Shown here one piece after another: positions 1-9,189 of a stretch of 64,000 nt of DNA (its first letter is position 1; every line of letters begins with the position of its first letter). Under the pieces are notes generated by a model. That model did not search any database and was not told the DNA's origin. It saw nothing but the letters and a program-made list of their open reading frames with translations. Origin of the DNA: Paenibacillus vietnamensis (lineage in GTDB: Bacteria; Bacillota; Bacilli; Paenibacillales; Paenibacillaceae); the NCBI RefSeq assembly GCF_020169515.1, contig NZ_JAHMHW010000005.1, positions 186,001 through 250,000 on the forward strand. The letters run 5' to 3'. Both the position numbers and the translations under genes were made by a program.

Positions 1-1530
1 GACCGCCACCGGCCGCAGTACCATGCCAGCCCGCCCGTTCATTGGATGAACGAGCCGCATGCTCCGATTTATTTTGAAGGGAAATATCATTTGTTCTACC
101 AGCATAACCCGCAGGGCCCTTACTGGGCGCAAATTCATTGGGGGCACTGGGTGAGCGAGGATTTGGTGCATTGGCGGGATTTGCCGATTGCGCTGGCGCC
201 GGAGAAGGGAGCCGTCGATCCGGACGGCGTATGGTCGGGCAGCGCCGCTTACGATGAACATGGCGTACCTGCGCTGTTTTTCACGGCCGGGGATGACAGC
301 GCTTCGCCGAACCAACGCGTAGCCCTTGCCCGCAGCCGGTTCCGGGAGGACGGGGACAGCGAGCTGACGGTTTGGGAGAAGCACAAGGCGCCTCTGATCG
401 TCCAGGAGAAGGGGCAGGGCCTGTTCGGAGACTTCCGCGATCCGTTCGTATGGAAGGAAGACGGACTGTGGTATTTGCTGATCGGCTCCGGCACGGACGG
501 GCAGGGAGGCACGGTACTGGCGTATACGTCGGCCAACATGACCGACTGGACGTATCACGGGCCGTTCTACGTAAGCGATGCGTCCCGCTTTCCTTATCTC
601 GGCAACATGTGGGAGCTGCCCGTGCTGCTGCCGCTCGGCAAGGATGCTTTGGGCCGCGAGAAGCATGTATTCCTGATCAGCCCGCTCGGCCCGGGCGCCG
701 ATGTGGAAGTGTTCTACTGGATCGGGGAGTTTGACCGCGGGCAGGTCCGGTTCGTGCCCGATCATGAGGAGCCTCAGCTCATTGACGTCGGTGACTTTCA
801 TTTTACGGGGCCGAGCGGGATGGTCGATCCGAGAACCGGGCGCAATATCGTCTTCACGATCGCGCAGGGCGAGCGGACTCCGCAGCTGGAATACGATTCG
901 GGCTGGGCTCATAATGCGGGGCTGCCTGTCAGCGTATTCCTGAGGCCCGACGGCCGGCTCGGAGTGGAGCCGATCGCGGAGCTGGAGTCGCTGAGGGGCG
1001 AGCGGCTCTGCTCGCTTCGGGACACAACGGTCGAGGAAGCGAACCGGACGCTCGCAGACGTCCGGGGGGATATGCTGGAAATCCGGGTCGAATTCGAAGC
1101 GGAAGAGCCGGAGGAGTTGGATGAACAGGATGAGCATGATGAGCATGATGAGCATGATGAGCTTCCTCAACCGCAGCCGCAGCGTCTTGGCGTATGGGTC
1201 AGGCAGTCGCCGGAGCGCGACGAAGAAACGCTGATCTACTACGACCGGAGAAGCGCGGAGCTAGGCGTGAACCGGGAAAAAACGACCCTATCCAAGGAAG
1301 AGCGTTCGCGCGGCGTACAGTCCGGCAGGCTTGATCTGGCGGGAGAGGCGCTCAGGCTGCACATCTATTTGGACCGCTCGATGGTCGAGGCGTATGCAAA
1401 CGGGCTGAAAAGCCTGACGACCAGAGTATATCCCGAGCGTACGGATTCGCTTGGCCTGCGGCTGGAAGGTCGCGGCGCCGCAAAGATCCGGTCGCTGGAT
1501 ATTTGGACGATGAATTCGATATACGTATAA
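1..1530 (+). CDS. GH32 family fructosidase (levanase/invertase-like), 5' end cut by window edge
   Basis: Hydrolyses terminal or internal beta-fructosidic bonds in sucrose, levan or inulin, by family membership. The frame is open from base 1 (RPQYHASPPVHWMNEP), so the start lies outside the window; the ATG at 46 is internal. The N-terminal five-blade propeller carries the RDP triplet (visible residue about 147, transition-state stabiliser) and the acid/base Glu in MWELP (about 205; most family members have MWECP). The position of the catalytic nucleophile, normally Asp in WMNDPNG, reads Glu (WMNEPHAP, codon at 52-54). A C-terminal beta-sandwich domain ends around 1530. Between the domains lies a very acidic DEH repeat linker. 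No signal peptide can be judged because the start is missing. Family call is firm; substrate is not known. Confidence 0.9.
   Translation, partial: DRHRPQYHASPPVHWMNEPHAPIYFEGKYHLFYQHNPQGPYWAQIHWGHWVSEDLVHWRDLPIALAPEKGAVDPDGVWSGSAAYDEHGVPALFFTAGDDSASPNQRVALARSRFREDGDSELTVWEKHKAPLIVQEKGQGLFGDFRDPFVWKEDGLWYLLIGSGTDGQGGTVLAYTSANMTDWTYHGPFYVSDASRFPYLGNMWELPVLLPLGKDALGREKHVFLISPLGPGADVEVFYWIGEFDRGQVRFVPDHEEPQLIDVGDFHFTGPSGMVDPRTGRNIVFTIAQGERTPQLEYDSGWAHNAGLPVSVFLRPDGRLGVEPIAELESLRGERLCSLRDTTVEEANRTLADVRGDMLEIRVEFEAEEPEELDEQDEHDEHDEHDELPQPQPQRLGVWVRQSPERDEETLIYYDRRSAELGVNREKTTLSKEERSRGVQSGRLDLAGEALRLHIYLDRSMVEAYANGLKSLTTRVYPERTDSLGLRLEGRGAAKIRSLDIWTMNSIYV
1126..1161 (+). repeat. In-gene 9-bp tandem repeat encoding (DEH)n
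   Basis: The unit gatgagcat occurs three times in a row, flanked by a degenerate unit (gatgaacag) and a partial unit, inside the GH32 gene. It encodes the Asp-Glu-His linker between catalytic and C-terminal domains. The unit is a multiple of three, so copy-number changes would keep the frame. Confidence 0.8.
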
Positions 1531-1572
1531 CCGGGCTGGAGCATTGAAGCCTATTGTGTTGATTCCTTATTT

Positions 1573-1628
1573 ACGGGGCTGTTTCTAAAAGTCATGCATG
1601 ATGTGACTGAGGAAACAGCCCCGTTTTT
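1573..1628 (+). terminator. Rho-independent terminator of the GH32 gene
   Basis: Perfect 12-bp stem, acggggctgttt at 1573-1584 pairing with aaacagccccgt at 1613-1624, followed by a T run. It sits 43 bases after the GH32 stop. Confidence 0.92.
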
Positions 1629-1646
1629 ATTAATTATTTTTCTAAT

Positions 1647-1827
1647 GGACAAAAATGAAGCCAAGATCCCATATTGTACGAGTGCCACATTTTAACGGTC
1701 ATTATAGCGCTTTAAAGCCATGTTTCTAAAGAAACCAACCCTCTCATCCGCCCTAACCGCTTCCCCTGTCCGTTAGCCGCCGACACTTGCTGATTAGCTA
1801 GTCTAAGCGGCGATCATGTCCGTTGCC
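1647..1827. repeat. Dispersed intergenic repeat, family 1, copy A
   Basis: This stretch aligns over its full 181 bases with 16300-16480, sharing blocks such as catgtttctaaagaaa, tgtccgtta and agtctaagc. It has no open frame of gene quality and both copies lie between genes, just downstream of terminators. From its end to the dgoD ribosome binding site (1828-2062) I see no gene; caagccgagg recurs a few times there. Confidence 0.8.
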
Positions 1828-2077
1828 AAGCCGAGGTCCTCCGCTGCCTACAAGCCGAGGAAGAAGTAGAAGTCGGATGTCTTTCGCAGCCCGCAAGCCG
1901 AGGGGGAGCGTGGAGCTCGGGAGTCTTTCGCTGCCCAAAAGGCGGATGACAACATCCAAGCTCTGTACTAGAATAGAGCTGAATGCAGGCTGGTGCAGCT
2001 GCGTCCAGTAAACGATCTTTCCACAACAAATGTAAGCGCAAACAGAAATGAAATCCACGGGCAAAGGAGTTTCTGCA

Positions 2078-3226
2078 ATGAAAATCGCAAGCTACGAGTT
2101 ATTTCTGGTGCCGCCGCGCTGGCTGTTCCTCAAAATCGAAACGGACGAAGGCATTTGCGGCTGGGGCGAGCCGGTCGTCGAAGGAAGGGCGGCGACGGTC
2201 AGGACGGCTGTGGACGAGCTGATGGAATATTTGATCGGCAAAGATCCGCTGCAGATTGAAGACCACTGGAACGTCATGTATAGAGCGGGCTTCTACCGCG
2301 GGGGACCGGTCCTCATGAGCGCGATTTCGGGAATCGATCAGGCGCTTTGGGATATTAAAGGCAAGTTTTACAATGCGCCCGTGCATCAGCTTCTCGGAGG
2401 CAAAGCGAGAGAGTCGATCAAGGTTTACTCCTGGATCGGCGGCGACCGTCCGGCAGAGGTCGGGGAAGCGGCGAAGGAAGCGGTTGCGAGAGGCTTTACG
2501 GCCGTCAAGATGAACGGGACGGAGGAGCTTCAATATGTGGATTCGTACGACAAAATCGATCAGGCGCTGGCGCGGATTGCGGCTGTCCGCGACGCTGTCG
2601 GCCCGCATGTGGGCATAGGCATTGATTTTCACGGAAGAGTACATAAGCCGATGGCCAAAATTTTGGCCAAAGAGCTCGAAGCCTACCGGCCGATGTTCAT
2701 CGAAGAGCCCGTTCTGCCCGAAAATAACGAGGCGCTCCGCGAAATCGCGAACCATACCTCGATCCCGATCGCGACCGGGGAAAGAATGTTTTCCAAATGG
2801 GATTTCAAAAAGCTGCTAATCGACGGTTACGTCGATATTATTCAGCCCGACCTGTCTCATGCCGGCGGCATTACGGAATGCAAAAAAATCATTTCGATGG
2901 CCGAAGCGTTCGATGTGGCGGCCGCTCCGCACTGTCCGCTCGGGCCGATCGCCCTGGCATCATGCCTGCAGGTTGACGCGACATGCCATAACGCTTTTAT
3001 CCAGGAGCAGAGCCTCGGCATTCACTACAACCAAGGCAACGATTTGCTCGACTATATTGTAGATAACCGGGTGTTCCAATACGAGGACGGCTATGTGAAA
3101 ATTCCTGACGGCCCGGGTCTGGGCATTGAAATCAACGAAGAGCATGTCCGGAATATGGCGAGCATCGGCCATAATTGGCGAAATCCGGTCTGGAGGCATA
3201 AGGACGGCAGCATAGCCGAGTGGTAA
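2078..3226 (+). CDS. dgoD: D-galactonate dehydratase, enolase superfamily
   Basis: Converts D-galactonate to 2-keto-3-deoxy-galactonate (De Ley-Doudoroff pathway, cytoplasmic). The 382 residues align by eye with the E. coli enzyme along most of their length: PPRW near the N-terminus, [10 protein letters not shown], then the metal ligands in GIDFHGR (Asp), FIEEPV (Glu) and GERMF (Glu), and the catalytic His in APHCPLGP; it ends [11 protein letters not shown], near the E. coli ending. The ATG at 2078 is chosen because AAAGGAG lies 8 bases before it; an in-frame ATG at 2048 has no such site. It stands alone, without the kinase and aldolase of a dgo operon nearby. Confidence 0.93.
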   Translation: MKIASYELFLVPPRWLFLKIETDEGICGWGEPVVEGRAATVRTAVDELMEYLIGKDPLQIEDHWNVMYRAGFYRGGPVLMSAISGIDQALWDIKGKFYNAPVHQLLGGKARESIKVYSWIGGDRPAEVGEAAKEAVARGFTAVKMNGTEELQYVDSYDKIDQALARIAAVRDAVGPHVGIGIDFHGRVHKPMAKILAKELEAYRPMFIEEPVLPENNEALREIANHTSIPIATGERMFSKWDFKKLLIDGYVDIIQPDLSHAGGITECKKIISMAEAFDVAAAPHCPLGPIALASCLQVDATCHNAFIQEQSLGIHYNQGNDLLDYIVDNRVFQYEDGYVKIPDGPGLGIEINEEHVRNMASIGHNWRNPVWRHKDGSIAEW

Positions 3227-3331
3227 AAAATTTTGGCTTGTCCGCCCGGCCGTACATGGTTGACAGCTTCCGTTATATTGGCGATGATGGAGATGTAAGC
3301 GACTTTATCAACGGGCGGGGAGCTGACAGCG

Positions 3332-3619
3332 ATGAAATTAGTGGTGGAGCAGCCGGCAGCGCGCTGGTATAAGACGGAGATGGGGCTTGCAGACGGGGAT
3401 GCTGTTCGGATTTATGTGCGGCTTGGCGGATGCGGCAGCGTGCATCCGGGACTCTCGCTCGGTGTGAACAAGGATGTTCCGAGAACCATCGGGCTGAGCG
3501 ATACGGTAGACGGCGTCACATTTTATATAGAAGAAGATAATTTGTGGTACCTGGACAACAGGACGCTGACGATCTCGTTCGACGAGAGGTACGAAGAGAT
3601 CAACATGTCAGTCTGGTAG
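3332..3619 (+). CDS. HesB/YneR-like small protein
   Basis: A 95-residue protein resembling the HesB/YneR branch of the IscA-like fold (start MKLVVEQPAARWYKTEMGL, central VRIYVRLGGCGS). Classical A-type iron-sulfur carriers have three conserved Cys; here only the single Cys in GGCGS is present, as is usual in the YneR branch, so an iron-sulfur carrier role should not be assumed. GGGGAG precedes the ATG. It is flanked by dgoD 105 bases upstream and a terminator 25 bases downstream, so it may be a single-gene unit. Confidence 0.75.
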   Translation: MKLVVEQPAARWYKTEMGLADGDAVRIYVRLGGCGSVHPGLSLGVNKDVPRTIGLSDTVDGVTFYIEEDNLWYLDNRTLTISFDERYEEINMSVW

Positions 3620-3640
3620 AAGGCTATCCTTCTTCATAAA

Positions 3641-3688
3641 AAAAGGCTGTCCGATTCGTCTGCAAAGACGATCGGGCAGCCTATTTGC
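3641..3688. terminator. Terminator between convergent genes
   Basis: Twelve-bp stem with one wobble, aggctgtccgat at 3644-3655 against atcgggcagcct at 3671-3682. The A run on its left gives a good T tract for leftward transcription, so it serves the minus-strand monooxygenase and perhaps the HesB-like gene as well. Confidence 0.75.
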
Positions 3689-3763
3689 GTTGCGGGAGCC
3701 GGAGCGTACGTCTGCTGCACTGAGGGCAGACCGCTGAGGTCCATGCCGTTTACGGAACGGCCG

Positions 3764-4837
3764 TTATTCGCCAGCCGCGTTTTTGGCGAGCTCCTTGCGT
3801 ACGATCGGCGCTACCCGGGTGCCGAGCAGCTCGATGGCGCGCAGCACCTCGCGGTGCGGCATCGTGCCGACGTTGACATGCAGGAAGAAGCGGGTCACGC
3901 CCAGATTTTTGCGCAGCAGCAATATTTTCTCCGCGACAAATTCGGGATCGCCGACGTAGAGGGCGCCGCGAAGACTGCGGGCGGCATCGTAGGCCGGACG
4001 GTCGTAATACTGCCTCCATCCGCGTTCGCGTCCGATGACGTTCATTTGGGCCTGGGTCGGCAGGAAAAAGGAATCTGCGGCCTGCTCGGTCGTATCTGCG
4101 ACGAAGCCATGCGAATGCGTCGCGATTTGCAGCTTCGCAGGATCGTGTCCGGCCTTTGCGGCAGCTTCTTTATATAGGCCGACCAGCGGCGCAAAGCTTT
4201 CTGGCATGCCTCCGATAATGGCGAAAGCAATGGGAAGGCCCAGCATTCCCGCGCGTACGGCCGACTGCGGATTGCCGCCGCTGGCAATCCATACCGGCAG
4301 CGGGCTTTGGACGGCTCGCGGATAGACGGGAAGGTTATCGATGGCAGGACGGTGGCCGCCGCGCCAGGTCACTTTCTCCTCGGATCTGATCGCAAGCAGC
4401 AGCTCCAGCTTCTCGTCGAACAATTCGTCATAATCGTCCAGACTGTATCCGAACAGAGGAAAAGATTCAATGAACGAACCCCGCCCGGCCATAATTTCGG
4501 CCCGGCCGTCAGAGAGGCCGTCAAGCGTAGAGAAGGACTGGTAGACGCGAACCGGATCGTCCGAGGACAGCACGGTGACGGCGCTCGTCAGCCTGATCCG
4601 CTTCGTCATAGCGGCTGCAGCCGCCAAGACGACGGCCGGAGCGGAGCCGGCATAATCGGCGCGGTGATGCTCCCCGATACCATACACATCCAGACCGGCC
4701 TGGTCGGCCAATACGATTTCCTCGACCGCCTGGCGAAGCCGCTCGGCGTGACTGATCACCTTTCCCGTCGCCGGATCCGGCGTCGTCTCCAAAAATGTGC
4801 TGATCCCTATTTCCATGCTGGTTGCGAAATCGGTCAT
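3764..4837 (-). CDS. LLM-class flavin-dependent monooxygenase (luciferase-like)
   Basis: A 357-residue TIM-barrel flavoenzyme that would use reduced FMN and oxygen to oxidise a small organic substrate. Family features are the early [14 protein letters not shown] block, the [18 protein letters not shown] strand, the [20 protein letters not shown] segment and the [17 protein letters not shown] segment. It belongs to the single-component, LLM_2I7G-like group rather than to LuxAB, so light emission is not implied. AAGGGGGA lies 8 bases before the ATG. It is transcribed away from the LysR gene at 5005, and shares a 167-base control region with it, which suggests the same regulator. Substrate unknown. 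Confidence 0.85.
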   Translation of the reverse strand: MTDFATSMEIGISTFLETTPDPATGKVISHAERLRQAVEEIVLADQAGLDVYGIGEHHRADYAGSAPAVVLAAAAAMTKRIRLTSAVTVLSSDDPVRVYQSFSTLDGLSDGRAEIMAGRGSFIESFPLFGYSLDDYDELFDEKLELLLAIRSEEKVTWRGGHRPAIDNLPVYPRAVQSPLPVWIASGGNPQSAVRAGMLGLPIAFAIIGGMPESFAPLVGLYKEAAAKAGHDPAKLQIATHSHGFVADTTEQAADSFFLPTQAQMNVIGRERGWRQYYDRPAYDAARSLRGALYVGDPEFVAEKILLLRKNLGVTRFFLHVNVGTMPHREVLRAIELLGTRVAPIVRKELAKNAAGE

Positions 4838-4915
4838 GTTGATGTTCCCCCTTTAATAGTTACAGTTTACTCACTATTTTAATGTTTATCAACTTTAGTA
4901 AGCAAAACATAAGCG

Positions 4916-4944
4916 TTGACAGGGATCGCGTTGTTTGCTACCTT
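4916..4944 (+). promoter_or_regulatory. Candidate promoter of the LysR-type gene, with a sulfur-type half site
   Basis: TTGACA (4916-4921), 17-base spacer, TACCTT (4939-4944). Just downstream at 4954-4962 is AATTCCTAC, the exact complement of the right arm of the dyad at 6004-6028 in front of the transport operon. The same region must hold the promoter of the leftward monooxygenase. Confidence 0.5.
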
Positions 4945-5004
4945 TAAGCATACAATTCCTACTTGTTTAGTGTGTTTATATAAATGAATTCGGAGGTCGT
5001 CCCT

Positions 5005-5913
5005 ATGAATATTGAAAATATAGAAGCGTTCGTTTACGTCATCCATTGCGGAAGCTTCAATAAGGCGGCGGAAGCGTTGTATTTGTCGCAGCCTTCCGTG
5101 ACGGCCAGAATCAAATCGCTTGAGCAGGAGCTGGATTGCAAGCTGTTCGACCGGCAAGGAAAGCAGGTGCATATTACGGAGGACGGCAAACGGTTCCTTC
5201 CCTATGCGCAGCAGCTGCTGCTTATTTATCAAAAAGGAAAGCTTCACATTAACCAGAAAAAATCGCTGCCGAACGAGCTCCGGATCGGCTGTACCGTTTC
5301 GGTATCCAATTACATGATTCCGGACCTGCTGCCCCGGCTGAAAGCCCGATTTCCGGAAACCCACTACAAGATTGTAACAGGTACGACGGATGATATTATG
5401 GGCAAGGTGCTGGCTAAGGAAACGGATATCGGATTCGTACGGAACGTGAACCATCCAAGCCTGCAATCCGGTAAGTTTTACGAGGATCCGATCCGTCTGT
5501 ACGTTTATGAAGGGCATCCTTTTCTGGAAAAAGAAAATTTGACGATTGAAATGGTCGCCGGGCAGCCGCTCGTTTTTTTTGAATGCGGCTCCCTGGACTG
5601 GCTTCGCATCCATCGCATATTCGAATCCCATGAGCTGCCGCCGAACATTCAGGTGCATACGGATAACTCGGAGATGGCCAAGAAACTCGTTATCCGCAAG
5701 GCGGGAATCGCTTTTTTGCCGGAGCTGTGCGTCTCGCAGGAAATTGCGGAAGGAAAGCTGTTTCCGCTTCGGCTGCCGGAGACGGAGGGCATTTCCCTTC
5801 AAACGAACCTTATTGCGCATCATGGGGAGCACACCGGGCTTCTTGAAGCTATCACGGAAATCGGCAGAGAGCTGGCCGAAAGAAAACCGCCCTTATCGAC
5901 GGATTATTTTTAA
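5005..5913 (+). CDS. LysR-family regulator (AscR/YtlI-like by context)
   Basis: A 302-residue transcription factor. The N-terminal winged helix-turn-helix (residues about 1-60: FNKAAEALYLSQPSVTARIK) is followed by a periplasmic-binding-like effector domain from about residue 90 (LRIGCTVSVSNYMIPDLLP onward). Start chosen at 5005, 9 bases after GGAGG; the ATG at 4984 has no ribosome binding site. It stands just upstream of a sulfur-amino-acid-type ABC operon, as AscR (YtlI) controls the ytm operon in B. subtilis. I infer activation of that operon, with an N-acetylated or S-modified cysteine as likely inducer; no sequence feature proves the ligand. Confidence 0.88.
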   Translation: MNIENIEAFVYVIHCGSFNKAAEALYLSQPSVTARIKSLEQELDCKLFDRQGKQVHITEDGKRFLPYAQQLLLIYQKGKLHINQKKSLPNELRIGCTVSVSNYMIPDLLPRLKARFPETHYKIVTGTTDDIMGKVLAKETDIGFVRNVNHPSLQSGKFYEDPIRLYVYEGHPFLEKENLTIEMVAGQPLVFFECGSLDWLRIHRIFESHELPPNIQVHTDNSEMAKKLVIRKAGIAFLPELCVSQEIAEGKLFPLRLPETEGISLQTNLIAHHGEHTGLLEAITEIGRELAERKPPLSTDYF

Positions 5914-5934
5914 AATCGGATTCTTGAATCGATA

Positions 5935-5951
5935 TATAGAATTTCTCTATA
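5935..5951 (+). promoter_or_regulatory. Candidate LysR activator site (perfect palindrome)
   Basis: tataga-atttc-tctata is a perfect inverted repeat with a T-N11-A core style, centred about 55 bases before the predicted transcription start of the ABC operon. That position suits a LysR-type activator. Confidence 0.5.
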
Positions 5952-5961
5952 AGCAAAAGCA

Positions 5962-5991
5962 TTGACGCCTCCCGAAGACAGGTGGTAAAGT
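5962..5991 (+). promoter_or_regulatory. Candidate promoter of the S-cysteine salvage operon
   Basis: TTGACG (5962-5967), 18-base spacer, TAAAGT (5986-5991). The long spacer and weak -10 element fit an activator-dependent promoter. Confidence 0.5.
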
Positions 5992-6003
5992 TTACACATC
6001 GCT

Positions 6004-6028
6004 AATTCTTACTTAACGGGTAGGAATT
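6004..6028 (+). promoter_or_regulatory. Candidate operator dyad in the operon leader
   Basis: aattcttac (6004-6012) and gtaggaatt (6020-6028) form a 9-bp inverted repeat with one mismatch, placed at the predicted transcription start where a repressor would act. A CymR-type sulfur repressor is a plausible reader, which is inference. Confidence 0.45.
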
Positions 6029-6070
6029 ATAAGAATAAATTTATATGTAACGGATATGGGGGAAATGAAC

Positions 6071-6895
6071 ATGAAAAAATGGTTGATCTCAGCGGCTGCA
6101 CTTACTTTGACACTTACTCTTGCCGGCTGCGGCGCTAACAACAATACCGGGTCGGAAACGGCAGGCGGCGAGCCTTCGCAGAATGTGAAAAAAATCGTGG
6201 TCGGTACGGGCACGCAATTTCCTAACGTATGCTTCATCGACGAGAACGGCAAGCTGACCGGCTTTGATGTGGAGCTTATCCGGGAAATCGACAACCGCCT
6301 GGAGGACTATGAATTCGATATTCAGACGCTTGAATTTACGAACCTGCTGCTCAGCCTGGAGACAAAGAAGATCGATCTGGTCGCTCACGAAATGGAAAAA
6401 AATCCGGAGCGCGAAGAGAAATATCTGTTTAACAAAGAGCCATACGCCCACTGGAGAAACAAGATCGTTGTGGCCAAGGACAATAATGCCGTACAGTCGC
6501 TTGACGATTTGAAGGGCAAGAAGGTGCTGACGACGGCAACAAGCGCCCAGTCAACGATCCTGGAAAACTATAACAAAGAAAACGGCAATGCCATTGAGAT
6601 CGTCTACCAGAACGGCGGGGCGAACGACTCCGTTCAGCAGGTAACCTCCGGACGCGTGGAGGCTTTCCTGGCAGCCGACTTTACGCTCTCCCTGATCGAT
6701 CCGAAGAAGGAGCTGAAGACGACGGGACCTTCGCTCAGCGAAGCGGACATTCTGTTCATGTTCCGCAAGAACGATCCGGAGCAGCAGGAGCTTGCCGACC
6801 GCGTCGACGAGGCGATCAAGGAGCTGAAGGCGGACGGAACGCTGGCGAAGCTCAGCTCCGAGTGGCTCGGCGATGATTTTACATCCGAAGAATAA
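6071..6895 (+). CDS. Amino-acid ABC transporter solute-binding lipoprotein (TcyJ/TcyK-like)
   Basis: Extracellular receptor of 274 residues for a polar amino acid importer. It has a lipoprotein signal (MKKWLISAAALTLTLTLAGC; lipobox Cys at about residue 20) and the two-lobe family 3 fold, with FPNVCFIDENGKLTGFDVEL near the N-lobe and LDDLKGKKVLTTATS at the hinge. The ATG at 6071 is chosen because GGGGGAA lies 6 bases before it; 6056 would precede that site. First gene of the operon, 33 bases before its permease. In B. subtilis the Tcy homologues bring in cystine and S-modified cysteines; that substrate is inferred here from the catabolic genes downstream. Confidence 0.88.
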   Translation: MKKWLISAAALTLTLTLAGCGANNNTGSETAGGEPSQNVKKIVVGTGTQFPNVCFIDENGKLTGFDVELIREIDNRLEDYEFDIQTLEFTNLLLSLETKKIDLVAHEMEKNPEREEKYLFNKEPYAHWRNKIVVAKDNNAVQSLDDLKGKKVLTTATSAQSTILENYNKENGNAIEIVYQNGGANDSVQQVTSGRVEAFLAADFTLSLIDPKKELKTTGPSLSEADILFMFRKNDPEQQELADRVDEAIKELKADGTLAKLSSEWLGDDFTSEE

Positions 6896-6928
6896 ACGCA
6901 GCGAAACAGAGAAAGGGGAAGCCGCCGC

Positions 6929-7717
6929 ATGGGAGAGTCCTTCGATATCAGCTACGTGCTCGAGTATTTCATAAAGCTGCTGCCCACCTTGAAAATCACT
7001 CTCCTCATCGTGGCGGGTTCGATCGTAATCGGGCTGGGCGTCGGATTTATCGTCGCCCTCCCGCAGCTTTATAACATACCGGTATTAAAACGTCTGTCGC
7101 AAATTTATTTGTCTTTTTTCCGGGGAACGCCGATCTTGATTCAGTTATTTTTGTTCTATTACGGATTGCCCGAAATTTTGAAGGCGGTCAGTCTGGACGT
7201 CTCGAAGGTGCCTGCGCTTTATTTCGTTATTTTGACCTATGCCCTGCATAGCGGCGCTTATTTGGCCGAGATGATCCGCGCGGCGGTCGGCGCAGTGGAC
7301 CGGGGGCAGGTGGAAGCGGCTTACGCGGTCGGTATGACGGGCTTTCAGGCCTTTACCCGCATCGTATTGCCCCAGGCTATGGCGATCTCCGTTCCGGTAT
7401 TTGCCAATCTGGTCATCGCGAACCTGAAGGATACGTCGCTGGCCTTCTCGCTAGGCATTATGGAGCTGACGGGCAAATCGCAGACGCTGGCGGTCATGTC
7501 CAGGCATTTCGTCGAAACCTACATTTCGCTGGCCATCATTTATTTCATTATCAGCTACGGCCTGGAGAAGCTGTTTCTCCTGCTGGAGCGCAGGCTGCAA
7601 AGGCATGAAAGGCAGCTGGTGACGGAGAAAAAAGCGGCGCTAAAGCAAAAAGGAAGGCTGGGCTGGCCGGGAATAAAGCCGGGCTACGGAGGAAGGGGAG
7701 CGGAGCATGAAGCTTGA
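6929..7717 (+). CDS. tcyL: Amino-acid ABC transporter permease (TcyL-like)
   Basis: Inner-membrane subunit of 262 residues, HisM/GlnP type, with about five membrane segments. The early FFRGTPILIQLFLFYYGLP stretch and the EAA loop (EAAYAVGMTGFQAFTRIVLP, docking site for the ATPase) are diagnostic. A basic tail of about 35 residues (about 218-262) is longer than usual. Its end overlaps the next permease gene by 11 bases, implying translational coupling. The two different permeases of this operon would form a heterodimer. Symbol given by synteny with the B. subtilis ytm operon. Confidence 0.85.
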   Translation: MGESFDISYVLEYFIKLLPTLKITLLIVAGSIVIGLGVGFIVALPQLYNIPVLKRLSQIYLSFFRGTPILIQLFLFYYGLPEILKAVSLDVSKVPALYFVILTYALHSGAYLAEMIRAAVGAVDRGQVEAAYAVGMTGFQAFTRIVLPQAMAISVPVFANLVIANLKDTSLAFSLGIMELTGKSQTLAVMSRHFVETYISLAIIYFIISYGLEKLFLLLERRLQRHERQLVTEKKAALKQKGRLGWPGIKPGYGGRGAEHEA

Positions 7718-8420
7718 TTTTCATTTCATATGGACGGCGTTTCTGCAGCTGCTGACTGCGGTTCCGACAGCCTTGGCCATGACCGGCGTGTCCGTCTTTA
7801 GCGGCCTGCTGATCGGTACGGCGGTTGCCGTTATCCGGCTTTACAAGGTGCCGGTGCTTCACCGCGCCGCAGCCGCGTATGTGACCTTTATCCGCGGCAC
7901 GCCGATGCTGACGCATCTGCTGCTCATTTATTTCGGGCTTCCGATGCTGGTCGACGCCATAGCCGAAGGGCTCGGACTTCCTTTCCGTTCCGTGTCGATT
8001 CCGATGATCGGCTTCGCCTATATTGCCTTCTCCATTACGGCAGGGGCGTATATGTCCGAGGTGGTTCGTTCGGGCCTGCTGGCCGTTAACCGGGGGCAGC
8101 TGGAAGCCGCGTATTCGATCGGCATGTCGACGCCGCAGGCGATGCGCCGGATTATCCTGCCGCAAGCCTTTGCGGCAAGCCTGCCTAATCTGTCTAACAT
8201 GGTCATCGGCATGCTGCACGGCTCTACCCTTGCTTTTACCGTATCGGTCGTCGAGATTAACGCGAAGGCGCAAATCGTTGCGACCACGAACTGGAAGTTT
8301 TTTGAGGCTTATTTGGCGGCTGCCGTCATTTTCTGGGGTTTGACGTTTATTATCGAGCGGCTGACCGCCTTGGCGGAGAAGCGCTTTAATCTCTATAACC
8401 GGGGCGGTGTATCATCATGA
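7707..8420 (+). CDS. tcyM: Amino-acid ABC transporter permease (TcyM-like)
   Basis: Second membrane subunit, 237 residues, with the same family signature: [20 protein letters not shown] and an EAA loop [20 protein letters not shown]. It pairs with the preceding permease. Stop codon overlaps the ATPase start (ATGA), typical of stoichiometric subunits. Confidence 0.87.
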   Translation: MKLDFHFIWTAFLQLLTAVPTALAMTGVSVFSGLLIGTAVAVIRLYKVPVLHRAAAAYVTFIRGTPMLTHLLLIYFGLPMLVDAIAEGLGLPFRSVSIPMIGFAYIAFSITAGAYMSEVVRSGLLAVNRGQLEAAYSIGMSTPQAMRRIILPQAFAASLPNLSNMVIGMLHGSTLAFTVSVVEINAKAQIVATTNWKFFEAYLAAAVIFWGLTFIIERLTALAEKRFNLYNRGGVSS

Positions 8421-9169
8421 TCAAGCTGAAGCAAATCCGCAAAAGCTTCGGACGTACCGAGGTGCTGAAGGGAATCGATTTGACCGTGAACAAAGGCCAG
8501 GTCGTCGCGATTCTCGGTCCCAGCGGCTCGGGCAAAACGACGCTGCTGCGCTGCATCAATTATTTGGAGAAGCCGGGCGACGGCCAAATTTCCATCGGCG
8601 ATCTGACCGTCGATTGCAAGCGCCATAGCAAAAAAGACATTCACGCGCTGCGCCAAAAATCGGCGATGGTGTTCCAGCAGTATCATCTGTTCCGTCACAA
8701 AACGGCGCTGGAGAACGTGATGGAAGGCCTTGTGGTCGTGAAAAAGCAGCCGAAGGAAGAGGCGCGGGCAAGAAGCATTGAGCTTCTGGAGAAGGTCGGG
8801 CTAGGCAACAAGCTGCATGCCTACCCGAGCGAGCTTTCCGGCGGCCAGCAGCAAAGAGTCGGAATAGCCCGTGCGCTGGCGCTTAATCCGGAGGTGATTT
8901 TGTTCGACGAGCCGACCTCCGCGCTCGATCCGGAGCTGGTCGGCGAAGTGCTCGCCGTCATCCGCAAAATCGCGAAGGAAGGCATCACGATGATTATCGT
9001 GACGCATGAGATGGGCTTCGCCCAGGACGTTGCGAATCATGTCGTATTCATGGACGGCGGGGTTATCGTCGAGGAAGGCAGGCCGAACGAAATATTCACT
9101 TCTCCGAAGGAAGAACGGACGAAGCAGTTTTTGAAACGGATAACGCCGGAGAGCGTCTATTCGATTTAA
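8417..9169 (+). CDS. tcyN: Amino-acid ABC transporter ATPase (TcyN-like)
   Basis: Cytoplasmic ATP-hydrolysing subunit, 250 residues. Walker A GPSGSGKT (about 32-39), Q-loop in VFQQYHLF, signature LSGGQQQR, Walker [13 protein letters not shown] and the switch His in IVTHEM are all intact. Gene order receptor, permease, permease, ATPase, then CmoO-like enzyme reproduces the tcyJKLMN-cmoO order of B. subtilis. Confidence 0.92.
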   Translation: MIKLKQIRKSFGRTEVLKGIDLTVNKGQVVAILGPSGSGKTTLLRCINYLEKPGDGQISIGDLTVDCKRHSKKDIHALRQKSAMVFQQYHLFRHKTALENVMEGLVVVKKQPKEEARARSIELLEKVGLGNKLHAYPSELSGGQQQRVGIARALALNPEVILFDEPTSALDPELVGEVLAVIRKIAKEGITMIIVTHEMGFAQDVANHVVFMDGGVIVEEGRPNEIFTSPKEERTKQFLKRITPESVYSI

Positions 9170-9189
9170 CGATAGAGGAGAGGTACGAG

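Noticed and set aside
1798..2064. Small open frames in both strands before dgoD
   Set aside because: No ribosome binding site and no similarity; they overlap a degenerate repeat-bearing gap.
3764..4837. Luciferase-like genes considered as a bioluminescence system
   Set aside because: The LLM fold is shared by many monooxygenases; no luxCDE fatty-acid reductase genes are present.
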